From the NCBI GenBank assembly GCA_900491605.1, contig UESW01005049.1:186001-250000 (forward strand): a stretch of DNA of 64,000 nucleotides. The letters run 5' to 3'. Within the stretch, counting starts at the first letter, position 1; each line of letters begins with the position of its first letter. The notes beneath the pieces are model-generated. The model did no database searches. It saw only the letters and a list, made by a program, of their open reading frames with translations, and was not told the DNA's origin. The stretch comes from Calamus simplicifolius. Its lineage: Eukaryota; Streptophyta; Magnoliopsida; Arecales; Arecaceae. This document shows, piece after piece, positions 22,386-31,779 of this stretch. A program made the position numbers and the translations under genes.

Positions 22386-22528
22386 CCTATGCCCTGTTTG
22401 GATGGACTGACTGTTAGGTACCTTTAGTGGTTATTGGCCAACAGCTATGTGAGATAGCTGTTGGCAAAATTACTCTTGGCAACAACCTTTAAGTGGTTGT
22501 TAGCTAACAGATAATCCAAACAGACCCC
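22386..22528. mobile_element. Tourist-like (PIF/Harbinger) MITE in unit A
   Basis: Ends contain CCCTGTTTGGAT and its inverted partner ATCCAAACAGACCCC. The sequence is flanked by TAA at 22383-22385 and 22529-22531, the 3-bp target typical of PIF/Harbinger. Unit B has a shorter relative at the same place (24781-24855). Unit C shows an empty site there (about 53195-53265). Confidence 0.75.
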
Positions 22529-22608
22529 TAAACGGGATGAATGTATTAAATTTACTCTTGACAAAATTGCTCTTGAATGCCATTGCATCAAAAGGGCAGA
22601 AAAGCATA

Positions 22609-22696
22609 TGTCTCAGAATTGCAGAATAACATCATGGCTACAAATGCCAATCAGTCTCAAAAGATGGTGTGTTTGAATTAAGTATCTTCACAAGTA
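22609..22696 (-). ncRNA. snoRNA-like copy 3 of unit A
   Basis: Keeps the 5.8S-type guide and a CTGA D box. Box C is the variant GTGAAGA, the terminal stem is weakened, and the 25S guide has changes at and next to the predicted target pairing. Probably decayed. Confidence 0.55.
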
Positions 22697-22790
22697 AAAA
22701 GACTAAAAGTAAATGAGTGCAAGAAAACAGAAACATAAGGTTTAAATAGGGCAAAATACGATAAACAGAACACATGATAGAAAACACATT

Positions 22791-22872
22791 TGCCTCTGAA
22801 TTGCAGAATTCCAGAATGGATAAAGCACCAATGAGTCCTGAAAGACTGAGTATGGTATAGGTATCTTGGCCA
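22791..22872 (-). ncRNA. snoRNA-like copy 2 of unit A (degenerate)
   Basis: The D box is CAGA instead of CTGA, box C is lost (AAGATAC), and the D' box reads CTCA. Homology to copy 1 is clear along its length. Likely a snoRNA pseudogene. Confidence 0.55.
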
Positions 22873-23005
22873 ACAAAATATTAACAACAATAAACAATAG
22901 ACAGACAAGAATTAATATCAAAAGAGAGAGAAGATTTTGACCAGAAATCACATTTCAAAATGTAATGGCAATGAAACGCAAGAATCAAAATATGGAAATA
23001 AAATA

Positions 23006-23093
23006 TGCCTCAGAATTGCAGAATATCATCCTGGTTACATACACCAATCAGCCCCGAAAGATGGTGCACTGATATAAGGTATCATCATGGGCA
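23006..23093 (-). ncRNA. snoR39BY: box C/D snoRNA copy 1 of unit A, snoR39BY/snR39b type
   Basis: An 88-nt RNA on the minus strand with TGCC/GGCA terminal stem, box C ATGATGA, D' CTGA, a C'-like GATGATA, and D CTGA next to the 3' stem. Upstream of D', CACCATCTTTCGGG can pair 14 bp with the conserved 25S rRNA stretch CCCGAAAGATGGTG. The base pairing with the fifth nucleotide before the box is the G of CCCG, equivalent to yeast 25S G805, the snR39b target. Upstream of D, ATTCTGCAATT pairs 11 bp with 5.8S AATTGCAGAAT and points at the G equivalent to human 5.8S G75. It would therefore guide 2'-O-methylation of both rRNAs. The symbol is by target equivalence and memory of the plant family name. 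Confidence 0.85.
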
Positions 23094-23984
23094 ACAGATT
23101 ACAAAAAGAAAAGAAAAGATGGACATGATTGTTAACAAAATACATTGAAAATAAAAGTACAGAAACACCAAAATCATAATCAAATATATTTGTTGTTCAC
23201 TTTTATTTGGGTACTACAGCAGGTAGAAACTGCAGCAATATTCCTTATCGCAGAGTGGATTATCCAGAAATTTTAAAAAATGTTGCAAAACAAAAATACA
23301 TTATTAAAATACTCGGGTGCACCTATAGGTCCATGGCGTTCTATAGGTATTAAGAATTTTGAAGAGACAAAAGGTAAATTGTTAAATGAGACATTTACCT
23401 GCTTGTTAGTGCACTGAATTTAACTATTACTAGTTGCACAGAAATGCATCATCAAAGGAGAGGTTTGGTCAGAACATAAAGCAAGTCAGACAATCAAGCG
23501 TATATGTGTTGCTCCAGAGGCTGAAATATGGATGAAAATAATTAAAATACAAGAATGTTGGATTAGCGGTCGGTCATGCTAATAAAATGACATGCTGTTA
23601 AAAATACTGGTAACATGCAATAACCATAAACTAGCACCCAAGGGGGGGGAGTGCAAAATGAAAGTGAAAAATAATAAAAAATATATAAATAAATACAAAG
23701 TGATGACAAATGTCAGCCAGAAACATGAAAATATCACTCCTCCAAGTTTCTCAAAGATCACAAACACCTGGTCAGAGGCAGGATAAGCAAAGTGGCAAGA
23801 GTAACGGCATAGGTGAAGATGAAGTGTGGTTCATGGTAAGAATCTTACTTCCTTCTTCTGGCTCCTTTCTCCAACTTAATATTGACGGATTAAAATAAAT
23901 TTTATGGTGATCTAGTTGTTGGAAACGACTTTACTGAAAAATATTAAATTTGATGCGAATTTGAAAATAAAAGACAGGAGAAAT

Positions 23985-24290
23985 CCTTCTGGTTCTCAAT
24001 GATCCATGGCTACAGCTCCATGTCATCCATGTAGACTTGGAGGGATTTGAGATCTGGATGGGAGAACGACCTCGGCATCGTCTCTGACAGCGGTAGCTGC
24101 TGGAGGGGGCAGGAAGGTGGAGATACCTAGACTTGAGCTCATTGAGGCAGAGCTCAATTAATCTCTCAATGGAGGTAATGTGGTCCTCAAGGTCCCTCTA
24201 CTAGAGTGTGAACGAGGCCCCAGATTGAAGGGCATCAAAGACCTTCTAGAGGTCCTCTTCCTTTGAAGGGATGGCTTTCAACGAATAACT
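23985..24290 (-). pseudogene. FRIGIDA-like first-exon remnant, unit A
   Basis: The minus-strand translation, allowing breaks, gives AIPSKEEDL, KVFDALQSGASFTL, RDLEDHITSIERLIEL and, after a gap, LKSLQVYMDDMEL. These follow the N-terminal layout of FRIGIDA-like proteins (coiled N-terminus, then a KMDxxGL-type block). Stop codons interrupt at least three places. It is aligned with the better kept copy at 51825-52142. Confidence 0.65.
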
Positions 24291-24446
24291 TACAGCAAAT
24301 ACCAAACCACATCAAAGCACCAGCTTGACCACTCTTGAACAACAAACCTTTAACCCTTCTATCAAAAGGGAAAAGTGGAAGAAGATGAACACTTTAACCC
24401 TTTACTCAAAGAAGAAGAAGAGTAACTGACTAACAAACAATATCAG

Positions 24447-24534
24447 GCCTCCTAATTGTAGGACAACAACATGGCTAAAAACACCAATCAGTCCCGAAAG
24501 ATGATATTTTTCCAATTTGCTATCTTCATTGGCC
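24447..24534 (-). ncRNA. snoRNA-like copy 4 of unit B (degenerate)
   Basis: Terminal stem (GGCC/GGCC), box C variant ATGAAGA, intact 25S guide and D' CTGA. The 3' D box is lost (AGGA), and the 5.8S guide is changed. Confidence 0.55.
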
Positions 24535-24780
24535 ATGGACCTAGGTCCCAAAAAGAAGAGAGGAAAAACTCAAAAAGGAAAAAAGTGGCTTCGCCAATGA
24601 GAGCACCATAACCCATAAGATTCACCATGCTAATGGAAAATGTGCTGCAAGTCCATTGGCATTCAAGTGTTGAACTAATGATAGAACACTCTCAATAAGA
24701 AATAATCTAAACTTCATGATGCTGCAAGTCCTAAAAATCCAAGAAGACGTTCAAACAAAATTATAACTTTGAGTGATTAA

Positions 24781-24855
24781 CCTAGGCCCTGTTTGGATGG
24801 GCCGTTAGCATACATTTAAGCGGCTGTTGGCCAATGGATAATCCAAAGAGACCCC
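24781..24855. mobile_element. shortened Tourist-like MITE in unit B
   Basis: CCCTGTTTGGATGG at the left and ATCCAAAGAGACCCC at the right, with TAA on the left flank. It is the same insertion as 22386-22528 but internally deleted. Its sharing by A and B dates it before their duplication. Confidence 0.65.
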
Positions 24856-24935
24856 TATAAACAGGATAAATGAATTAAATTTTCTCTTGGCAAAATTACT
24901 CTTGAATGCCATTGCATCAAGGGCAGAAAAGCATA

Positions 24936-25024
24936 TGCCTCAGAATTGCAGAATAACATCACGGCTACAAATGCCAATCAGTTTCAAAAGATGGTGTGTT
25001 TGAATCAAGTATCTTCACAAGCAA
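24936..25024 (-). ncRNA. snoRNA-like copy 3 of unit B
   Basis: D CTGA with a GGCA stem and an intact 5.8S guide. Box C is GTGAAGA, and the 25S guide carries changes opposite the predicted target G. A partly functional RNA aimed only at 5.8S is possible but unproven. Confidence 0.57.
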
Positions 25025-25117
25025 AAAGACTAGAAGTAAACGAGTGCAAGAAAACATAAACATAAGGTTTAAATAGGGCAAAATACAATAAACAGAAAAC
25101 ATGATAGAATACCCATT

Positions 25118-25201
25118 TGCCTATGAATTACAGAATTCCAGGATGGATAAAGCACCAATCAGTCCTGAAAGACGGCGTATTGGTATAGGTATCTTGGTCA
25201 A
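25118..25201 (-). ncRNA. snoRNA-like copy 2 of unit B (degenerate)
   Basis: The D box reads CATA, box C is lost, and both guides carry changes. Homologous to copy 2 in units A and C. Confidence 0.52.
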
Positions 25202-25342
25202 CAAAATATTAATAACAATAAACAATAGAGAGACAAGAATTAAGAATAAACATCAAAAAGAGAGAGAAGATTTTGACCAGCAAAACGCGTTTCAAAATGT
25301 AATGGCAATGAAACGTAAGAATCAAAATATGGAACTAAAATA

Positions 25343-25430
25343 TGCCTCAGAATTGCAGAATATCATCCTGGTTACATACACCAATCAGTCCCGAAAGATG
25401 GTGCACTGATAGAAGGTATCATCATGGGCA
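25343..25430 (-). ncRNA. snoR39BY: box C/D snoRNA copy 1 of unit B, snoR39BY/snR39b type
   Basis: 88 nt, with all boxes (ATGATGA, CTGA, GATGATA, CTGA) and the TGCC/GGCA stem intact. The 14-nt 25S guide and 11-nt 5.8S guide are the same as in the unit A and C copies. It differs from A mainly by single bases outside boxes and guides. It lies first in its unit and, with the promoter at 26.5 kb, is the best candidate for expression on this strand. Confidence 0.87.
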
Positions 25431-26214
25431 ACAGATTACAAAAAGAAAAGAAAAGATGGACATGATTGTTAACAAAATTTACTGAAAATAAAAGCATAGC
25501 AACACCGAATTCATAATCAAATATATTTTTTGTTCACTTTTATTCCGGTAACTACAGCAGGTAGAAACTGCAGCAATTTTCCTTATCACAGAGTGGGTTA
25601 TCCAAAAGTTTTTAAAAAAAATGTTGCAAAACAAAAATACATTATTAAAATATTCGGGTGGACCTATAGGTCCAAGGCGATCTGTCGGTCTTAAAAATTT
25701 TGAAGAAACAAAAGGTAAATTGTTAAATAAGACATTTACCTACTTGTTAGTGCACTGAATTTAACTGTTACTAGCTGCACAGAAATGCATCATCAAAGGA
25801 CAAGCAAGTCATATATGTGTTTGTCCAGAGGAAATAATTGAAGCACAAGAATGTATGCTTAGTGGTCAGTCATGCTAATAAAATGACATGTTTTGAAAAA
25901 TATTGGTAACATGTAATAACCAAAATCTAGCATAAAAAAAGGGAAAGTGTAAGCTGAGAGTGAAAAAATATATATATATATATAAATAAATTAAAAGTGA
26001 TGACAAATGTCGATCAGAAACACGAAAATATATTGTTGCTTCATGTCCCTTCTCAAAATCATAAACAGGGTCCAGAGGCAGACTAAGCAAAGTGTCAAAA
26101 ATAACAGTGAAGGTGAAGATGAGGTGTGGTTCATGAAGATCTAGTTGGTGGAAACAAGTTTAAGCAAAAATTTTAGATTTGATGCGAATTTAAGACAAAA
26201 ATATGGGAGAGATC

Positions 26215-26440
26215 CTTTCGATTCTCAACGATGTATGACCTCAACCCCAACCCCAAGCCAACCATCTTGAGGCGGAGGGATCTGGGATCTGGACGGGAGA
26301 ACGGCCTCGGAATCGGCCCCGACTACGGTGCCTCGAGGTCGGGTAGTGACCGAGACGAGTGATCGAAGGGCATCGAAGGCCTTCCAGAGGTCCTCTTCGT
26401 CCTCCTTCCCGGAGGAAGGAGGGGGTCGAAACCCTAATTA
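26215..26440 (-). pseudogene. FRIGIDA-like first-exon remnant, unit B
   Basis: On the minus strand, the block KEDEEDLWKAFDALRSLVSVT is clearly homologous to the unit C exon. It then jumps to the region encoding PSRSQIPPPQDG, so the start codon and the RDLEDH middle part are deleted. It cannot encode the protein; it persists only as a non-coding leader of the snoRNA unit. Confidence 0.62.
26429..26437 (-). promoter_or_regulatory. telo-box in the unit B leader
   Basis: AAACCCTAA on the plus strand, downstream of the TATA box, at the place equivalent to the unit C telo-box (51782-51790). Telo-boxes are characteristic of plant ribosomal-protein and snoRNA promoters. Confidence 0.6.
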
Positions 26441-26492
26441 GAAAAGAGGGCTGCTGGCCGAGGGTGAATGCCGAATGGGAGAGGGTGACGAT

Positions 26493-26500
26493 CTTATATA
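26493..26500 (-). promoter_or_regulatory. TATA box of snoRNA unit B
   Basis: The minus strand reads CTTATATAAGATCGTC. The equivalent in unit C is CTTATAAAGACCGTCG, with conserved bases around it. Confidence 0.6.
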
Positions 26501-26886
26501 AGGCAGGCTGAAAACGGGTCGGATAAAATTCGACCGTATTTGTATTTGAGTTATATTATATTTAGATATTTATTTTACGATTTAATCGGACAGATATAAA
26601 TTTAAATACTTAATTCAAAAATTAATCAAGTACAGATATGAAAATAAATTTATTTTTTTTAAAGATATAATATGGATATTCGTTTTATATATAATTAGCG
26701 TATGAAAAAGCAGTGACAAGGTACCCGGATGGCAGGGTTCACTTCACGCCCATAGAGTTTTGAGTTTATTTGAACTCGGAATAGAATCGAAAGCCATGCT
26801 ATGAAAATAAAATTTCATCTCTAAAATCATATGGGGCCTCCCTTCTTTCAAAAGACCGCGAGTTCCTTCCCAACCCTTCGATTTCT

Positions 26887-26985
26887 TATAAAAAAGGGAA
26901 AACTTATCTCAAACCCTAACCCCTAACCCTAATCTTTTCTGCTTCGGATAATCTGACTCTTTCTCCAGATTATGGAAATGAGGAA
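26887..26985 (+). pseudogene. 5' end of an unidentified plus-strand gene cut off by an LTR
   Basis: TATAAAAA at 26887-26894 is followed by a leader with AAACCCTAACCCCTAACCCTAA (26912-26933) and an ATG at 26972. Fourteen bases on, the LTR at 26986 begins. The arrangement is divergent from the unit B promoter 390 bp away, so this was probably a bidirectional promoter region. The product cannot be identified from about five codons. Confidence 0.4.
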
Positions 26986-27885
26986 TGTTGCTGTGGAAAT
27001 CCGTTCTTTGATTCGGGTGTGCTCTGGCTCTAGGTTCGGACATCGATCTTATCGTCCGAGATGAAACCTGCAAGACAGTCTGCACGAAGAGGGAGTTTTG
27101 GGGTTACCCTTTACAGAGGACCCTCCGATACCCAAGTCAGTGGAGATTCACAGCAAGCAGATATGAAGAGAAGACTCTTGCAGAAGAGTTTCCCTAGATG
27201 GGTTTCTCTCAAGAGCTCCGAACTCTGATGGAGCTTCAATGTAGTTTTTCATATGCATACCTGAGAGATTTGGGATTGAGATATTTATAGGTGATCACCT
27301 GATTCCTTGGACACGTTATAGGGGTCTAAAAGCTGTTGAGATTCGAAACGGATTCGAATCAAGTTTATTACGAGGCCAGCAAAATCCGTATCTTGTCAGT
27401 TAGAGGATCGACGGCCAAGAGAGCTGGTTGATGCCTTGAGATTCAGCGATTATGTAGGTTCTAGGCCACTCCTATGGCCCTTAGGCCACTTCTGGCATGA
27501 TTCTCCGTTTGAAATCTTATTCAATTATCGTGAATTTGAACTCTCTCGTGCCGGATTATGCGGAGGTATTCGAGTGCCTTGGTCCGACCGAGGCGAGGGA
27601 TAACTTAGTTTTTCGAGGTACATGATGGCTCGGCTTGTCGAGGTATAAGGATAGCTCGAGTTGCCGAGGTATGAAGATGGCTCGGGCTGCCAAGGTATGA
27701 GGATAGCTCGGGTTGCCGAGGTATGAAGATGGCTCGGTTCGTCGGGGCGACCCGACTCTACTGAGGGCGATTCGGCTTCGCCGCCTTGTGGATGTGACAG
27801 CTGGCCGACAGGATGTTGGGATTGGACTCGACCCAATTGTCGATGTGCACGGGCATTAATGCCATGATAATTTTACCCCTCATCA
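26986..27885 (-). repeat. LTR of a second Tat-type family
   Basis: About 900 bp. In the minus-strand sense it runs from TGATGAGGGG (27885) to AGCAACA (26986). It has a TATA box (TATAAATAT, 27281-27289), the ACTTGGGTATCGGAGGGTCC leader motif seen in other Tat LTRs here, and a small 26-bp array at 27602-27750. A polypurine tract follows on the inner side, so this is the 3' LTR of a minus-strand element extending to the right. The partner LTR is not found in the window. The left boundary is inferred from the TG/CA rule. Confidence 0.72.
27602..27750. repeat. 26-bp tandem repeat in the second Tat LTR
   Basis: GCTCGG-type starts at 27628, 27654, 27680, 27706 and 27732, spaced exactly 26 bp. The unit resembles the one in the array at 41120-42320. 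Confidence 0.85.
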
Positions 27886-27903
27886 CATGCCCCCCACTCC
27901 CTA
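27886..27903 (-). other. polypurine tract of the second Tat element
   Basis: The minus strand reads AGGGAGTGGGGGGCATG immediately before the LTR, nearly the same as the tract at 10581-10597. Confidence 0.75.
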
Positions 27904-28152
27904 TCCGAAGTGTAAATTCGGATGTAGGGAGTAGAGTTCTGGAATAATCTCATTCAGGGGGATCCGAAGGGTCAGGCAATGATATCTCGTAAATTACAGG
28001 CCGCTGTTTTGTCATCATTTTTTGCCACAACACGAGGAGGGAACACCTCTTTTTCAGCAGGCCGTGATTGCGAGAGTCCCACATGGCGGGGCTCCTGCAT
28101 TTTTGGCGCCCATATCGGAAGTTTTAGCATCTCGGGCTTTCCTTCTGGAGCG

Positions 28153-28163
28153 CTATTTAAAGA
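28153..28163 (+). promoter_or_regulatory. TATA-like box before the antisense extra ORF
   Basis: CTATTTAAAGAG on the plus strand, about 130 bp before the extra ORF. It may be its own promoter, which would make it independent of the LTR. Confidence 0.4.
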
Positions 28164-28289
28164 GGGCTAGGGCAGCGTCCCTTCTCCAACGCCTTCTCAT
28201 CCCCACCATAGAGATTTTTCATTCCTCCCCAAACCCTTGCTAGCTTATTCGTGTTTCGCCTCTCAATCTGTCAACATAAAGGGTCCGAG

Positions 28290-28756
28290 TGATGTTGCCT
28301 CATAAATAACCCTTGAGGACCTGGACAGAATCCACCGCTGTTACAGGGTTCCTCGAGATGTGTCCCTATGGGTTCCGAAAGCCGAGCATAGGGTTTCGAC
28401 GGAGTTAAGCCATGGGGTTTTCTTCTATGAGGAGAGCCTAAGGGCAGGTCTCTGGTTCCCTCTTCACCCGCTAGTGTAGGAGGTAATGAGGTTTTACAAC
28501 ATATGCCCAACAATGGTGGTCTCGAATAGCTGGCGCAATCTCATTGGGTTCATCTCGATGTATAGCCGTGTTGGGGTAACTTCAACCCTCCCTATATTCC
28601 GAGTCTGCTACAACCTGGTTTCCGGGAGGAGCTTTGAGTGGCCTTATATTGGTCCCCGGAAGTCATTCAAAATGATTTCAGATAATCCGTCTTCAATAAA
28701 GGAGTGAAGTCTCGATTTTTTATTGTCGAGGGAACATTGGTTCGGATTTTCTAGGG
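28290..28756 (+). pseudogene. extra ORF of the second Tat element, N-terminal part
   Basis: The plus-strand translation, with one frameshift and a stop, gives LEDLDRIHRRYRVP, FFYEESLRAGLWFPLHP, RFYNICPTMVVSNSWRNLIGF and SRVGVTSTLPIFRVCYNL. This is the order of the putative gypsy-type transposon domain (Pfam family PF04195), known as an additional ORF antisense to pol in Retand/Grande-like elements. It is antisense to the LTR at 26986-27885, as expected. It is interrupted at 28756 by a chromovirus and resumes at 36516. Confidence 0.75.
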
Positions 28757-28761
28757 ACATG

Positions 28762-29888
28762 TGGTGGGACACTAGGCTCAAGAAGAGGCCTCAACAATTT
28801 CAGCTGGATTCTTTATGGATGGAAGATTAAATTAAGTTTTAGTCCTGTATTTATTTTCCATTTGAGCAATTTTATTTCAATTGACTGTATTTGTTTGATT
28901 GAGTCCTGTTTAAATTCTTTATTGCAATTGAGTCAAAAGGAGTCCAGCCCAAAAACCCGATCAAGTTCGCAAGAAGAATAGGTGCATGGTCATGAAGTCA
29001 CCAACATTGAAACCATATCATCACGCCATATCAACAAGGAATGTCGCCCAATGAATAGAATGATTTTGAATCAAGTTAAAGTCTCCACAACCACCTCCTC
29101 TTATCATGGGACGCCCCACATTCTCCTCTTCGCACGTCTCCTCTTGAAAACCACCTCCACAAATTAAGGGACGTCCATATTAAAAATTGCCTCCATAAAT
29201 CATGGAACGCCCACGTTGACGTCCATATTGGAAACTGCCTCCACAAATCATGGGACGCCCCACATTCTTCTTTTCGCTGGCCGAGATTTTCTTCCTCCAA
29301 TGATAATATGGTGTAAGTACTTGGTAGTCTATAAAAAGGGCTCCTGGCTTTTTGTAAGGGAAAGATGATTAATTAAGTTTTCTTGAGAAAATTCCCTGCT
29401 TGTTAGATGGGTCTCCTGTGAGAGGGTAGGCGTGAGGCCTGGTGTCTATTTATATCGTCCACATTTTATCCTCCTTTTTCCACTTTGCTTCAAGCCCATT
29501 TTCAACCGATCAAGGATCCCCGGCTTCTATGGTTCCAAAGTTGCAGGTTGTTCCCACCATGAATCAAGGTACGAAAGCTTACAATATGGTAGAATCAATT
29601 TTACTTAAGTTTATTAATTGCTGGGAGAACCCTCTTTAAAATCCTTTCAAATGTGTAATTATTAGATTTACTTAGCCCTAATCTGAGTGGTTTCTTAACC
29701 ACAATGATCCGCTTCTTTATTACTTTGTTTAAATTCTAAATTCAAACTTTGTTTAGTCTTCTATATCCCCTCCATAAAATTTCTAGTTCTTAAACAATGA
29801 GTGAATGCATGTGTTATTTCACTTAATCATTCATTTAATCTTTATTAATTATATTAGAAATACATCCCACGTCGGTTGTCCCACATCA
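28762..29888 (+). repeat. 5' LTR of the chromovirus (1127 bp)
   Basis: Matches 35250-36510 throughout. TATA-like TCTATAAAAAGGG is at 29328-29340. It carries fewer 48-bp units (about 29130-29265) than the 3' LTR. Confidence 0.9.
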
Positions 29889-29891
29889 TCA

Positions 29892-29903
29892 TGGTATCAG
29901 AGC
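29892..29903 (+). other. primer-binding site, initiator tRNA-Met
   Basis: TGGTATCAGAGC, three bases after the LTR, is the standard plant tRNA-iMet primer site. Confidence 0.92.
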
Positions 29904-30455
29904 ATGGTTGGTTAGGGCGAAATTTCTAGTTTTGCTTGCTCGCTGGATTATCTGAATATTGCAGTATAGTCTGATGTTTTAATTGTTGCAGCGTGTAGAA
30001 ATTTTGAAATTTTATTATTTTTATTTTGCTAGATTCTTTATAATTCAAAGTATTTTTCAGAATTTTCTAAGGCATTATTTCGGAATGTGAATTTTCTGCC
30101 AGCCAAAATAAGGTCTGAGAACATGTTCTATTCTATTTTCTGACTTGACTGGGTTTCAGGAACTACCCAGTAAAGCAACGAATTTTAAATTTAATTTCCT
30201 TTCACCTGGAGTATCATTATTGAGTTAAGAGTGTTCTGTACATTTTTCTGAATTTTCTGAATATGTTACATAACACTCCCCTGCATCACTTTGGAGTTGC
30301 AACACACACACACAATTCTGCACATGATTTTAGGATTCATATGAATGTTGCATACATCTCATGATAAATCAAGTTAAGGGCTTGTGTGCCTAATTGCACT
30401 GCATGATAACTAGGTCAGGTACACCCTATCAAATCCAAGCTCAATCAAGTACAAC

Positions 30456-31635
30456 CATGGACCAAAATTTTGGGACCTTGATGAAAACCCTGAATGATCA
30501 AATGGCCCGACTAAACCAGAATATGACTGATCAATTTACCTAGACCACCCAAAGCATAACTGATCAAATGACCCATATCACTTTTAGGCTTGACCAATTA
30601 GAGGCAGGTACTCCTACAAGAGCCCAGGAGGCCCAAATGGAATTAGAGCCTGAACCATAGTTTAAGTACGCTCATCAACCCTAGAAGAGCTCTACACCAA
30701 GACCTTTTTCCTGAACCTAATCCTAGAAGGCCTAATCAAGAACCTTTCTTTGAGCCAAATCCTAGAAGACTCAATTTTAATCGAGTCCATGACCCGAATC
30801 CTAAGAGAGCACTCCATGACCCAGCTTATGAGCCAAATCCTAGGAGACCCAATTAGGACCAAATGGACCAGTATGACCTAACTCTTAGGAATATTAGATT
30901 AGAAGCACCCACTTTTGATGGAAGTCTAGATCCTAAGGTTTATGTAGATTGGGAGGGCAAGATGGATCAGTATTTTGAGTGGTACGAAATGACTGAGGAA
31001 AGGAAGTACAAATTTGCAAAGCTTAGGTAAGTTCGTCAGGCTCGGTTATACTGGGAAATGTTGAGAGATTCATTAGACAGAGAGGTGATGTTCTCATAGT
31101 AACCTGGAGAGCAATGAAGTGTAGACTTAGAGAGAAGTACCTTTCCATGTCCTACTATCAAAGACTTCTAGATTAGTGGCAGAGATTGACCCAAGGAACA
31201 AAGAGTGTAGCTGAGTACATTGCAAAGTTTGATGAATTTGTGATGAGATGCAATGTCGATGAGTCTGAATCAGTTACCTTATCTAGATTCAGAGCTGGAT
31301 TAAGGGAGGAGATCCAGAAAGAGTTGTTCATGAGAGAAGTTCAAGATTTAGAGCTAGCCTATCAGATAGCACGCGATGCTGAGAGATTTCATAGGGGACC
31401 AGTTTATCGCAGACCAGAAACCCCTAGAACTAGTGCACCAAGTCAGCAACCAGGACCAAGTCAGATGCGACCCAACCGGCCTAACCTTGGTACACCTTTG
31501 ACTCGTAGAGATGATAAGGGCAAAGCACCAGAAGTTCAGAGAAACCCAAACTGGAATGCTTGCTTCAAATGTCATCAGATAGGCCATTATGTGAGCAATT
31601 GCCCAAATAGAGCTTTGTACATGGAAGGGTTAGAG
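30456..31635 (+). pseudogene. gag of the chromovirus
   Basis: Starts at ATG 30456 (MDQNFGTLMKTLNDQM). There are stops in the first 400 bp and a break near 31170. The capsid-type region (WEGKMDQYFEWYEMTEERKYKFAKL; AEYIAKFDEFVMRCN; RFRAGLREEIQKEL) precedes a CCHC knuckle CFKCHQIGHYVSNC at about 31562-31603. Order and spacing are normal for chromovirus gag. Confidence 0.85.
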
Positions 31636-31779
31636 GAAAATGAGTTTGAATCCAAAGCACCCTTAGATGATTATGTCGAGGAAGTATATCAGGCTGAGGA
31701 TAATCTGATAGATGAGTATGAAGGTGATGAGGATCTTGTAGACCCTGACCTTTTGGGAGTAGTTAGATGCATCCTTACT

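Larger units (their letters stand above)
21745..24290 (-). repeat. duplication unit A: FRIGIDA-like exon remnant plus four snoRNA copies
   Basis: Minus-strand unit homologous along its whole length to unit B (24291-26510), directly adjoining it, and to inverted unit C (51700-53605). Order in the sense direction: exon remnant (24290-23985), snoRNA copy 1 (intact), copy 2, copy 3, MITE, copy 4. Unit A lacks the promoter and 5' UTR that B and C have, so any expression probably depends on read-through from B. Confidence 0.85.
24291..26510 (-). repeat. duplication unit B: promoter, FRIGIDA-like exon remnant and four snoRNA copies
   Basis: Minus-strand copy immediately upstream (in the sense direction) of unit A and collinear with it. 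It keeps a TATA box at 26493-26500, a telo-box at 26429-26437, an exon remnant, intact snoRNA copy 1 (25343-25430) and three decayed copies. Transcription from its promoter would run through B into A. Confidence 0.85.

Noticed and set aside
26912..26933. Telomere-like CCCTAA repeats as an interstitial telomere
   Set aside because: Only about three irregular units in a leader-like position; better explained as telo-box promoter sequence.
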